Part shown: one piece after another, positions 35,501 through 45,650 of the stretch | Numbering within the stretch: the stretch's first letter is position 1 | Layout: each line of letters opens with the position of its first letter | From: Bipolaris cookei | Lineage: Eukaryota; Ascomycota; Dothideomycetes; Pleosporales; Pleosporaceae | DNA: 64,000 bases | Reading direction: 5' to 3' | NCBI GenBank assembly: GCA_002286855.1 | Contig: NRSV01000016.1 | Coordinates: forward strand, 124,001 to 188,000 | Notes under the pieces: generated by a model | The model's database searches: none | Seen by the model: only the letters and a program-made list of their open reading frames with translations | Told to the model about the DNA's origin: nothing | Position numbers and translations under genes: made by a program

Positions 35501-38500
35501 CGGGCATCCAAAAAAGTGGTTCTTGCATTCGCCGGTCAAAGCAAACAGGTCATTGGCTTATCAAAAACTCTATATGAGTCCAACCCAAGGCTACAACAAT
35601 ACATCAATAAGTGTGATGGTATTCTGAAAGAACTTGGATATCCATCAGTCATTCCAGCTTTATTCCAGAACACGACTATCGACGACCCTGTTTTGTTGCA
35701 GACGGGTACCATGGCCGTTCAGTATGCGAGTGCCAAGTGTTGGATCGATGCAGGTGTTGAACCCGCTTGCACAATCGGGCACAGTTTCGGGGAGCTAACA
35801 GCGTTGGCTGTGTCGGGTGTGCTCTCTCTAAAAGATGCTCTTAAGCTTGTTGCCGTCCGAGCCCAGCTTATGGTGACGAAATGGGGTCCAGATAAAGGTA
35901 CCATGCTTGCCATCTTCGCACCGGTCTCTGTTGTAGAAAACATCATCGAAGCTGTTGATAACGAGACTCTCGAGATTGCTTGTTTCAATGCTCCAAACAG
36001 TCAGGTTGTCGTCGGAAACGAGAAGGCAGTAGCCGATGTTGAAAAGGTTTTGGCGACTCATCCCTCGTTCAAGGGAGTCAGGAGCCAAAGGGTCGATGTC
36101 ACCCACGGATTCCATTCTGCTTTCACCGAGCCCCTCCGCACAGAACTTTCCGAGTCTTTGCAATCATTATCTTTCAGGGAGGCATCCATTCCCATTGAAC
36201 CCTGCACACAAAAGCAAACCAATTCAATTACTGCTGAGCACGTTCTGTCGCACCTTCGGAAACCAGTCTACTTCATTGATGCGGTTAGGCGGATCGAAGA
36301 GCGTCTTGAAGATTGTATCTGGCTCGAGGCAGGATTTGATTCACCTATCATTTCAATAATCAAGCGTGCTGCTACCGACTCGGATAGGCACTCATTCCAC
36401 GCTATCAAGACAGTTGGTATTGAGAGACCTACTGAGTCTCTTTCCCAAATCACTATCAATCTTTGGAAAGAAGGGCATGATATTACTCCTTGGCCTTTCC
36501 TATCCCCGGCTGATGCTGGTGTGGAACCCATCTCGCTGCCGCCTTATCAATTTCAGAAGACCAAAGCGTGGCTGGATAATATCGATAGGGCCACTGAAAT
36601 TAAGCAAGATCTCGAAAGTCTTAAAATCCAAAAAGTTGAGGTCGCCCCAGCAGATGTTCCTGTGCATCTACTACGCCATGTTGGGTCCGCTGGTAATACG
36701 GAGAAATTTGTCGTCAACAGTTCGGCAACCCGTTTCCGTAAGCTAATTAGCGGTCATTCAGTCAGAGGTCGACCACTATTCCCAGCTTCTCTATATATGG
36801 AATGCGCGGCTATGGCAATCCAGATTCTCGGGTCAGAACTTGGATCTAGGTCAATAGTGTTCGAGGATCTGTCCTTCAAATCACCACTAGGTTTCAATCT
36901 GGACCGCGAAATAAAACTGAGTCTAGAGAAAACAGATAGAGACAGCTGGAGTTTCGTTCTTTCCAGCTCTTTTGGCTCTGAAAACAGCTCAGATCGCGCA
37001 ACTGTTCATGGAGTAGGTAAACTATATTTGGCCAAACAGCCTCGGTTCTCGACATACAAACTTCTCCTAGCGGAACGCATCGCTTCGATTCGATCAAGCC
37101 CCAACTCTGAGAAGATAATGTGTGGACGAGCGTACCAGCTCTTTTCCAAGGTTGTGCATTACGCCGAATCGTCACAAGGAATCGAGAGCATTATCATCAA
37201 CAAGAATGAGGCGCTAGCTACGATCCGCATACCAAACAGTCATATCGGAAGCGATGAAAGCGCGGTAAAGAAACACTGCGATACTGTTTCTATCGATATG
37301 TTTCTTCAAGTGTCCGGCTTACTCATCAATAGTAGCTCGGCCTGTTCTAGAGAACAGGTGTTCATAACTTCGGGACTCGAAAGCGTCACCATGTCCAAAC
37401 TTTGCGACTTTGACTCCGTTAAGGAATTGAATGTCTATGCTATCTTCTCTCTCGTCAACGGTAAACATGCGACAGGCGACGTCTTTGTTCTTACCAAAGA
37501 CAATGAGATCGCCATGACAGCGATCGGTGCCAAGTTCCACCGAATAGAGGTAGCGAGAGTTGAACAGATACTCGATGTAGCCAATGGATTGAACATCGAT
37601 TCAGAACCGATTCAGCCCCTGTCTCCAGCCAGTTACACGCCCATCACAAGCAAGAATCTTCCGGAGCTAACATCTGACGACTCTTCAGACACTTCTGATT
37701 ATTCGGCCACTTCTTCCTTGATTGGAGACAGATCTGAAGATTTCGAATCTCAATTAAGAACGATAATTTCCACCTACATTGGCGCACCAGCAGACTTTAT
37801 CCCCCAGACCACCTGTATTGGCGATCTCGGTATTGATTCACTCGCGACAATAGAGCTTTCTGATGAACTCAAAGAACAATTTGGAAAATCTGTTTCTCAT
37901 CACGAGCTCCAGACATTGAATCTTAGTGCATTGTGCCAGATAGTGTCTGCTGACGCCATGAGAGCCACTAGGAAACGCCCCATCACATCAAGGAAACAAG
38001 TCGCACCTCCACCTCCAGTTGTATCCGAAATACGCGTGCCAAGACCCAAATGGGATCCGATTACTAATTCAACGCTCAACTCGGCCACTGAAGAGCCTGA
38101 AATTGATGATCGACAAGCCAAACTGTTCAAACTCATCTCAGAGCTTTGTGGTATGGATGCCAGTCGTATCCAAGAGAACCAATCTCTTGCTGATCTCGGA
38201 TTTGATTCCCTTTCTACCACAGAACTGGGATCGAGTTTATCTGATGAGTTAAACGTCAATCTTGACAGCACCGACGTGCTCCTCGATTATTCCGTTAAAG
38301 ACCTTATGCAATTGGCTAGTATTTCTTTACCAAAGCAGAATCCTAGGCTTTCAAAACCACCGGTTTCGACTGTGAAAATTGTACCAACAAGAAATCATGG
38401 GAGGGCCGCAGGTATTACGGATCCGTTCAAGTCTCTTGTGGCAGCCGAATCCTCCCTTCCATTATACGCAACAGAATGCTGGTATACAGGGTATCTGACT

Positions 38501-39532
38501 GGAGTCGCGGCTCGTCAGGATGAACTTCTCCTTGCATATATGACAGAAGGGCTGCAAAAGTTGGGAGTTGATCTCAGAGCTCTCAGCATGGGCCAAAAGA
38601 TTCCCAACTTCTCTTATCAGCCTAAACACTCCAAGGTAGTACAGAGGTATTACGAGATTCTCCAGAAGCACAAAGTCATCGAGAAGAAAGGCCTAGACTA
38701 CGTTCGATCATCCACATCGTGCAGCTTTGCACCTTCTTCTCAGCTCTTAGGTAAATTCATAGCGGATTTTCCTCAATACAAATGTGAGGCAGAACTCATG
38801 TCTCTCACCGGATCGAAGTTAGCAGAGTGCTTAACAGGTACCGAAGACCCCATCAAACTCCTCTTTGGTAACCCAAAGGCACAAGAAACCATTGGGAACT
38901 TCTACACCAAAGCGCCCATGTTCGCCACTTTGACCGAGCTCCTCGTCGATTTCTTGCTTCGGCTGGCCAAAAATGCCAACGCGCCAATTAGCATCCTTGA
39001 AGTCGGAGCGGGAACAGGAGGTACCACTAAGCGGGCCATCGAAGCACTGAGCAATCTCAACCACCCTATTGAGTACTTTTTCACAGACATATCCGCGACA
39101 TTTGTCCGAAACGCATCCAAGAAATTCAACTACCCCGGCATGCAATTTAGAGTACTCAATCTGGAAGCCCAGCCTCCAGCGGATTTGGTGGGCAAATTCG
39201 ACATCGTGATTAGTACGAATTGCGTTCACGCGACAACCAACAGGGCTGATACCTGCCGTCGTATCAAAGAAATGCTGAACCAGCACGGTGTTCTAGTGCT
39301 TTCAGAAATCACCACCAAGATTGACTGGCATGAGGTCGTCTTTGGACTGCTAGATGGCTGGTGGATGGCGAACGATGCTGATCATGCCATCCAATCACCA
39401 GGAGTGTGGATGAAGTTCATGCATCAAGCTGGATTTTCCAGTGCCAGCTACTCGCAGGGTACATCTCCCGACTGTAACCTTCAGAGATTGCTTGTGGCTT
39501 CTGTAGAACAGTATCCGGAGCCGGCCCGTTAG
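32562..39532 (+). CDS. Non-reducing polyketide synthase SAT-KS-AT-PT-ACP-ACP-MT
   Basis: Exons 32562-33182, 33328-33830, 33909-35204 and 35254-39532 give 2232 residues; introns are GT-AG and phases agree. The SAT domain (residues 1-365) has the GYCGG active-site motif. The KS (376-800) has DTACSSS with Cys near 547, EAHGTGT and KGNTGHAES. The AT (about 890-1190) has GHSFGE with Ser near 984. The product template domain has GHSVRGRPLFPAS with His near 1308 and Asp near 1488 (DMFLQVSG). Two ACPs carry LGIDSL (Ser about 1669) and LGFDSL (Ser about 1792). A C-methyltransferase spans about 1930-2215 with the SAM site ILEVGAGTGGTT. No KR, DH, ER, thioesterase or reductase domain is present; the protein ends shortly after the methyltransferase. 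It should build a C-methylated aromatic polyketide and need a separate release enzyme or spontaneous release. Intact tailoring genes, transporter or regulator are not adjacent. Confidence 0.94.
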
Positions 39533-39789
39533 ATGGAATTACCAGCGGCTGGAGTAGAAACGGAGAGTTAGATGACATATGACTGATAGATAGATGTGTT
39601 TCCAGGTTCTTTTGATCAGGATTAGATAGCCCACATATATTTTTCCATTAGCACCTACCATCATTTGCATAACATGTTGCAATACCAACTGGATCACGAA
39701 TTATCACGATACAATTTACATCAGTTCCGAACTAATACAGTTGCTTCTCCATAGCTCACTAAGAAAATTTCAAAGTTGTTAATAGACTA

Positions 39790-39813
39790 ACGTACGTAGC
39801 AAGCAAGCAGCGC
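39790..39813 (+). repeat. Left terminal inverted repeat, pogo element 2
   Basis: It matches the reverse complement of 41237-41260 at 20 of 24 positions. All four differences are transitions at CpG sites, with T or A in the left copy. Confidence 0.85.
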
Positions 39814-39922
39814 TAGCCAGGTTAAGCAGAAGTGGCCAGCCAGCTCCATTAGGCGTATAGACTCTCTTACCACTCGTTTTGATCAAGCGTAAGATATTCA
39901 GAGAGCTCTGTGTGAATATTGA

Positions 39923-41152
39923 ATCTTAATTAAAGGCTCGTTTGAGCTTATAGAGCGGACGACGGCGAAGTACGGTATTTGTGATGAGTTCGTCTACAAC
40001 TTCGACGAAGCTGGCTTTTCAATGGGCAAGATCACAACTCAGCTTGTCGTTACAGCATCAGAGAGAAGAGGCCGGCCAAAAGCTATCCATTCAGGTAGTC
40101 GTGAGTGGGTGGCGTTGATCGCTGCGATTAACGCAGCTGGCTGGGCAGTCCCACCGTTTCTCATCTTTGCCGGCCAACATCAACTATCTGCACGGTACGA
40201 GAAAGTCGATATCCCACGCGACTGGGCGATCGCAGTCAGTGACAACAACTGGACGAACAATGAGCTGGGCATTGTATGGTTAAAGCACTTCGACGCTCAC
40301 ACGAAGACTCGCGTTGTTGGTACACGTCGCCTGCTTATCCTTGATGGCCATGAAAGCCACCAGTCTCTTAAGTCCCGAGAGTTCTGTAAGGAGAACAATA
40401 TCTACACGCTCTGTATGCCGCCTCATTCATCTCACATACTCCAGCCTCTTGACGTTGGCTGCTTCTCGCCACTAAAGCGCGCGTACAGCCGTGAGGTGGA
40501 GAGCCTAATCTACCACCATATCAACCACATCACCAAGCTCGAGTTTCTGCCAGCATTCAAGGCAGCGTTCAATCGATCCTTTACATCAGCTAACATCTGC
40601 TCAGCTTTCCGAGGCGCAGGCCTTGTTCCTCTCCAGCCAGATACTGTTCTATTAAAGCTTAATATAAAGCTACGTACGCCAACTACGTCAACTACGCCAG
40701 CAGAAGCTCTCTGGCAAGCCTGTACGCCAAGTAATATACGCGAGCTTGAAGCTCAATCAACGCTAATAAGTAATCCTGTACAACATCATAAAAGCTCATC
40801 GCCAACTCTGATTATTGCGGCGATCGGTCAGATTAAGAAGGGAGCAAAGATAATGGTGTTTTCGGCTGAGCTAATGCGCCATCGGATCGCTAGCCTTAAG
40901 AAAGCTAACGAGGCAGTCAAAAAGCGTAGGCCGTGTAATAGGAAGCAGATACAAAAGCTTGGAGTCCTCACAAAGGGAGCTGGCGAGGATATAATCGCTC
41001 AACGCGAGGCTGATGAGCAGATTGCTTGTGAGGAGCGTCAAGGAGGAGAGCGATCAGATGTCAGCCGCCGGCCTCTTACGCGCTGCAGTATGTGTAAAGA
41101 GACTGGCCATAATTCATGCACCTGTAAGAAATATACTTTAGGTACTGGTTGA
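39923..41152 (+). pseudogene. Pogo-like DDE transposase, 5'-truncated
   Basis: The coding frame is open from 39923 after a TGA at 39920; the first ATG is at 40022, already inside the catalytic domain. Remnant FELIERTTAKYGICDE leads to YNFDEAGFSMG (first Asp), then [10 protein letters not shown] (second) and [14 protein letters not shown] (third), so the DDD triad is present. A C-terminal zinc knuckle CSMCKETGHNSCTC follows. The psq/CENP-B helix-turn-helix region is gone, so this copy should lack terminal-repeat binding. The uninterrupted 376 codons from 40022 could still encode a stable fragment. Confidence 0.88.
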
Positions 41153-41236
41153 TCTAGCTTACAGATAGATATTTATTTGTTCTACTATTGCGTTGTAAAG
41201 TTGTGTAGCAAGAAAGGTACGCAAAATTGTTGGGGT

Positions 41237-41260
41237 GCGCCGCTCGCTTGCCGCGTACGT
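41237..41260 (-). repeat. Right terminal inverted repeat, pogo element 2
   Basis: 24 bases ending CCGCGTACGT, followed by TA. This copy keeps CpG where the left copy has TpA or CpA. Confidence 0.85.
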
Positions 41261-41262
41261 TA

Positions 41263-41944
41263 TATCCAGAGACTAGAAGTTTACTTTAATATTGGATGTC
41301 GGCCTTAGAACTCAGCTCATGGTTTGTTTACTGTAGGTACTTCATTCCGGTGTATAAAGGAGATTAGCTATCCATTCGTAAATTTACCACCAATCCAACA
41401 TGGGAAATCATAAAATGTTGACAAAAAAGAAAACAGGGCAAATAGCGATGGAGTTTATGAGAGCCAATAGCAGTAATGTAATGATACTCGTAAATCACTT
41501 TGGATCACACAAGAGCATTCGAGTTTGAGAAAGTCCAAGTAGTACAAGATTCGCTCGGGCCCATCTTCCATTTTGGGTAGACAGCCATGTACCATTTTCA
41601 CCGTAATTGCAACTGAGTTGTTACTTACTTGACAGTAAGCGGTGGGCCGGGGAAGCGACGGGACGGAACGGCACCGTTGACGGCCCGTTAATAGCTGCAG
41701 GACGCATAGACAGTCACGTGATGTAAACTTCGCTTCACTTGTAGCACTTGAGCTATCTTATTGGAAGAAGCCCAGGGACTAGACAGCGCTTAACAAGAAG
41801 GAATTGGCTCAGAACTAGCTCCCCCTAGTGCTAGGCAAATGCGGAAAACTTATCAAGGCGGGCAGTGTTGTTCCAAACTCGAAGGGAAGCCTAGTACTTA
41901 GTGCGAATATATAGAACCAAAGGTGAATTATGGAGTACTCTTGC
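41263..41944. other. Intergenic after pogo element 2
   Basis: About 680 bases with no recognisable gene or repeat. Confidence 0.55.
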
Positions 41945-42556
41945 TTATTCTTGTACTGCAGCCTTTTGAACCTTCTCCAGATTGTTTGCCAACCAGAGAA
42001 GAAGTGTTGATGAATCTTTCTTAGCAAACTGATCACTACATTGGACCATATCGACCGTATTCCATATCTTTTCAAGTTCGGCCGTTGTCTTCTTGAACCC
42101 TGCTTCATATTTATCCATAGAAAACTTGTACCCATTATAATCTGTTGCTGTTGCTGCGTGGGTTATCCTGTTTCCGACATCCTCACCTTCCGCCTTAATG
42201 TCTAGCATGTCATCTTCCACCGTAGTTTGATAGTTTCCATCGCCATTATCGAATTTTAAGCTGTGCTCAAATGAGATGCGGGCAAATCTCAGGTCTCTGG
42301 AAAGATAGTCCATAATTTCTTCTTGCTTCCGCATAACCGGACTCGTCTGCGTTCATATCTACTCTTCGGGCTGAGACATTTTTAAGTGTACATAAATCGT
42401 AATCTGAGCGTTTGCGCGGGAACTTACTACGTTGCGAGAGGGAATCGTGTAATTCGAGTAATGTGAGACGCAATTGTCAGCAACCCCGCTGCTGACAATT
42501 AAAGCAGGACACGTGGATCCTGCTGGGCCGCAAGTACAACAGATCGAGAATAGCAT
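41945..42556 (-). CDS. Hypothetical protein (2 exons predicted)
   Basis: I do not recognise the family. Exons 42556-42428 and 42346-41945 with an 81-base intron (GTAAGT...GCAG) give 176 residues. The second exon alone is an uninterrupted 129-codon frame from 42334. Its composition is like a real soluble protein: acidic, with amphipathic helices such as MDYLSRDLRFARISFEHSL and a helical C-terminus (STLLLWLANNLEKVQKAAV). The first exon encodes a Cys-rich stretch starting MLFSICCTCG; this part is the least certain. It sits between a transposon and the chitin deacetylase gene and may be lineage-specific. Confidence 0.4.
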
Positions 42557-43070
42557 ATATCTCAAAATGGAACGATTAAAAGTATGCCAATTGCCATGGT
42601 AAACAAGTGGCTAGTTGACGTCCACGTCCCCTTTGAAAAGAAATTTTGAGAAAGTATAGTGAAGCAGAAACATGCGTTGCCGAAGTGATAGAGAAAACGG
42701 TAACATCGAAGACTGAGGATCAGAGCATGTTCGTGGAGTAAATCTAGTTGTTTATTATTTACCCTTAATATTTCCTCTAACAAGTCAGCAAGATCTGACC
42801 ACTTCACACGGACTACTTCGCATTAGCGACAGGGCTGTAATACACACGTCCAGCGTCAACGATAGTTTGCGAGAAAAAAAAGCCGGTGCATTACCGCCAA
42901 AAACAATATCGCCACTCAACAACAAAAAGCTCAAAATACAGAGGCAAGACAGGCATACTTTTGATTCTCGATATCGAACATTACAGCAACAGCGCTCGTG
43001 CATGGATCGTGGTATTTACAAAACAAAGAAGGGAGAACGACAAACATATACATCCATTCCACTCCCTTAT
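42557..43070. other. Intergenic between the hypothetical gene and chitin deacetylase 3' end
   Basis: About 510 bases. A minus-strand frame at 42562-42807 has no recognisable features. No gene called. Confidence 0.5.
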
Positions 43071-44691
43071 TTAGTTGCAAGCACCAGATGACTTGTCACA
43101 GCCGGCACCACAGTGATCCTGCGAGCTACCACACCATCCAAACTGCGAGCAGCAGTTACCAAAAGCGGAGCCTTGGCAGGTAGCACCGAATGCCTTCGCT
43201 CCGCACTGGCCGTCGGTAGAAATAGGCGAGGTGGGCGAGGTGCTGCCACCAGCGCAAGTGCCAAAGGCAGAGTTGCAGCCAGCCTTGCAGTGGCCGTCGG
43301 TGCTACCGCACCATCCGTAGGAAGAGCAGCAGTCACCAAAGGGAGAGCCGGCACAGGTTCCCTTGCCAGAGCCGCATTGGCCGTCGGTGGAGATTGGGGT
43401 GCCGCTGTTGCCGCCGCCGTTGGAAGGGGGAGTTACGACCTCGCCGGACGTGCGGTACCAGTTTGCTTCGGGCTCGCCCATGCACTCGCCCATGGTGACG
43501 CCACGGTAGCCCTTGGAGTTGAGGTAGTCGAGCATGTAGCCAGTGAGGTTGAGCGCGGTCTGCTCGTGGATGTCGTGGGCAATGGTCAGACGGTCACCAG
43601 TGGCTGGGCCGCCGGCAGTGGAGTCGAGAATGCGCTTGAAGTTATCCTTTGCGACTTGGATGTTCTGGAGTTGGTTGTAGTCGTCCTTTGAGATATGTTA
43701 ATATGTGAAACCCATAAAAAAGGAAAAGATGGAAGTTTCACGTACGGTATCCAAGTCAAAGTAGCTGATGACGTATCCGAGGTTCTTCATCACAGCCTGG
43801 CAGGCGGCATTGCAAGATGAGTAAGGGGGGCGCATATACGTTGGGTACTTTCCGATGATGTTCCTGATGGCCATCTCGTTCTTGACCATCTGATCATAGC
43901 GCTGCTCCTCAGTGATGACGCTAAGATCTTGGTGCGACCAAGTATGAGATGCGACTTGGTGGCCCTCAGCAACCATGCGCTTGATGGTATTGGACCACTG
44001 AGTGGTAGTGTCAATAGCTCCTTTTCCGATGTTAATACCGGTGACAAAGAAGGTGGCTTTGAAACCGTATTGGGCAAATTGGTCTAGAACACGGTCCGTG
44101 TAAATGTAAGGACTATACGGGTCAGTTTGCTGATATGAATGCTTGGAGGTTCCTCATAGAATTACTTACCCATCATCATAAGTAATGGCAACAGTTCCTG
44201 GTTTCTGGCAAACATAGATGCCCTCGCCGCCGTAAGGGACATTGCCCTTCTGAGGACGAGCATCGTTGCGGGTGGAGGCACCGCTAGGAGTCTTGTTGGC
44301 ATCGCAAGCCGGGCCGAAATCGATCAAGCAATCAGGTGCTGAGCAGTGGTCCTTACTGGTTCCACAATATCCCTTGAAATTGTCAGTGTTGTCGCTCCTT
44401 GGCGTGATTTCCTTGTCAACGACGTACAGCACCAGAGCAGCAGTAGCCGGTAGCACACTTTGCGTTTCCAAAGTCGGGTCCACAGCGACCGTTCTGGCCG
44501 CCTTGACGGGTCTCCAAAAGCCCATGTCGGGACTCAGAAGAGTGTCGAAGAGTGCGAGCAGCAACAGGGGCCTTGAAATCGTCCTGGAGGTGGCGAGGAA
44601 GACCAAAAAGCTTGGGGGCACCTGGGACTCCTCCATGTGCGGCGACAAGAGGAGCCATCAAGGCGGCGGTAGCAACGTCGGAGAAGCGCAT
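43071..44691 (-). CDS. Secreted chitin deacetylase with three CBM18 modules
   Basis: Exons on the minus strand are 44691-44428, 44372-44170, 44112-43746 and 43685-43071, giving 482 residues. Residues 1-18 are a signal peptide (MRFSDVATAALMAPLVAAH). The first chitin-binding (hevein-type) module near 68-103 is split by intron 1 (KCATGYCCSGA joined to GYCGTSKDHC). A NodB polysaccharide deacetylase domain spans about 145-340. It has TYDDG (catalytic Asp and metal Asp, restored by splicing to PYIYT), SHTWSHQDL (metal His pair), RPPYSS and LTIAHDIHEQT. Two more CBM18 modules at the C-terminus share CCSSYGWCGS and CCSQFGWCGS. The enzyme converts chitin to chitosan outside the cell. In plant-associated fungi such enzymes help hide chitin from host receptors; that role here is inference. 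Confidence 0.94.
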
Positions 44692-45650
44692 GATGCTAAG
44701 AAATATTATAATACTAAGTAGATTAAGCGATAGCGGTGATTAGGAAAGCGAGTGGACAGTCTGCCAAGACGAATAATGGCAAACCAGGCGACGAGCAGAG
44801 AAAGCGTGTGGGAAAATAAAAGGCGCTGATGGCAGCAAATACTTATAACATGGGGGCATCAACAGTCCTGCTGTGGGACGGGGAGGCATGACGATTTAGG
44901 AAGCTAACGAGCGCGAGCTAGGTCGGAGATCCGCCATGCATGTATTGAGCCAAGAACAGGCCACAGGCACCGCGAAGGAACGAATACGATGAGGCGCCCC
45001 CGGCGAAGACATGCGGGAGATTCAGAAAGCCGCCGGGTCATTTGCTTTCCACTTGACAACAGGATTCGTTAGTCGAGTTTCCAATCGCAGGGGCGGAAAT
45101 TCTCCAGCCATATGCCGTCGTGCCATGTTCCGCCCCAAGCCAACATCTTGCTTCTTGTACTCTTAACCCAACAGCACGCACGCCCCGTCAACAAAGGCGC
45201 GCATACGTTGGAACCAAAAAAGCCACCCACACCGCCGTCAACCACGCCGTTCACTATGGGCACATGTAATAATAAGGGGAAAACGGGCGCTGTGACGCCA
45301 AGCAATCGGAACCTGGCCCAGGGCGGGACCAATGCTTGCCAAGGCAGCCTTGAGACTGGGCCCGGGCTACAAATAGACATGCCCGACTCGTGACGTGCCT
45401 GGCAGGCTGGCCTCGGTTGTACGGCCCCACATGTGCCTGGGCTGTTTGTGACATGTGGAGAACGGTGGGAGGCCCTCTCGTCTCATTGCCATCCGGATTG
45501 GAATCCATATGTTTCTTTTTGTCTCTAGTATCATAATAGTCTCCCCCCCAAATGGCACACTATTGGTCAGTAGTAAGTAAGTACATTGCCCAGCTCGCCT
45601 GATGCTGTCGAATGTGCAAATCCACCTTGGAAATCTACCTGGTACGATAT
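44692..45650. other. Promoter side of chitin deacetylase, 3' side of RAD4
   Basis: About 960 bases. Short frames on both strands overlap and look random. It should hold the chitin deacetylase promoter; no element named. Confidence 0.5.

Larger units (their letters stand above)
39788..41262 (+). mobile_element. Internally deleted pogo-type transposon with TIRs
   Basis: Terminal repeats of at least 24 bases (39790-39813 and 41237-41260) flanked by TA on both sides. Between them lies the 3' two-thirds of a DDE transposase; the DNA-binding N-terminal part is missing. Length is about 1.47 kb. Its repeats differ from those of element 1, so it is a separate family. Confidence 0.88.
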
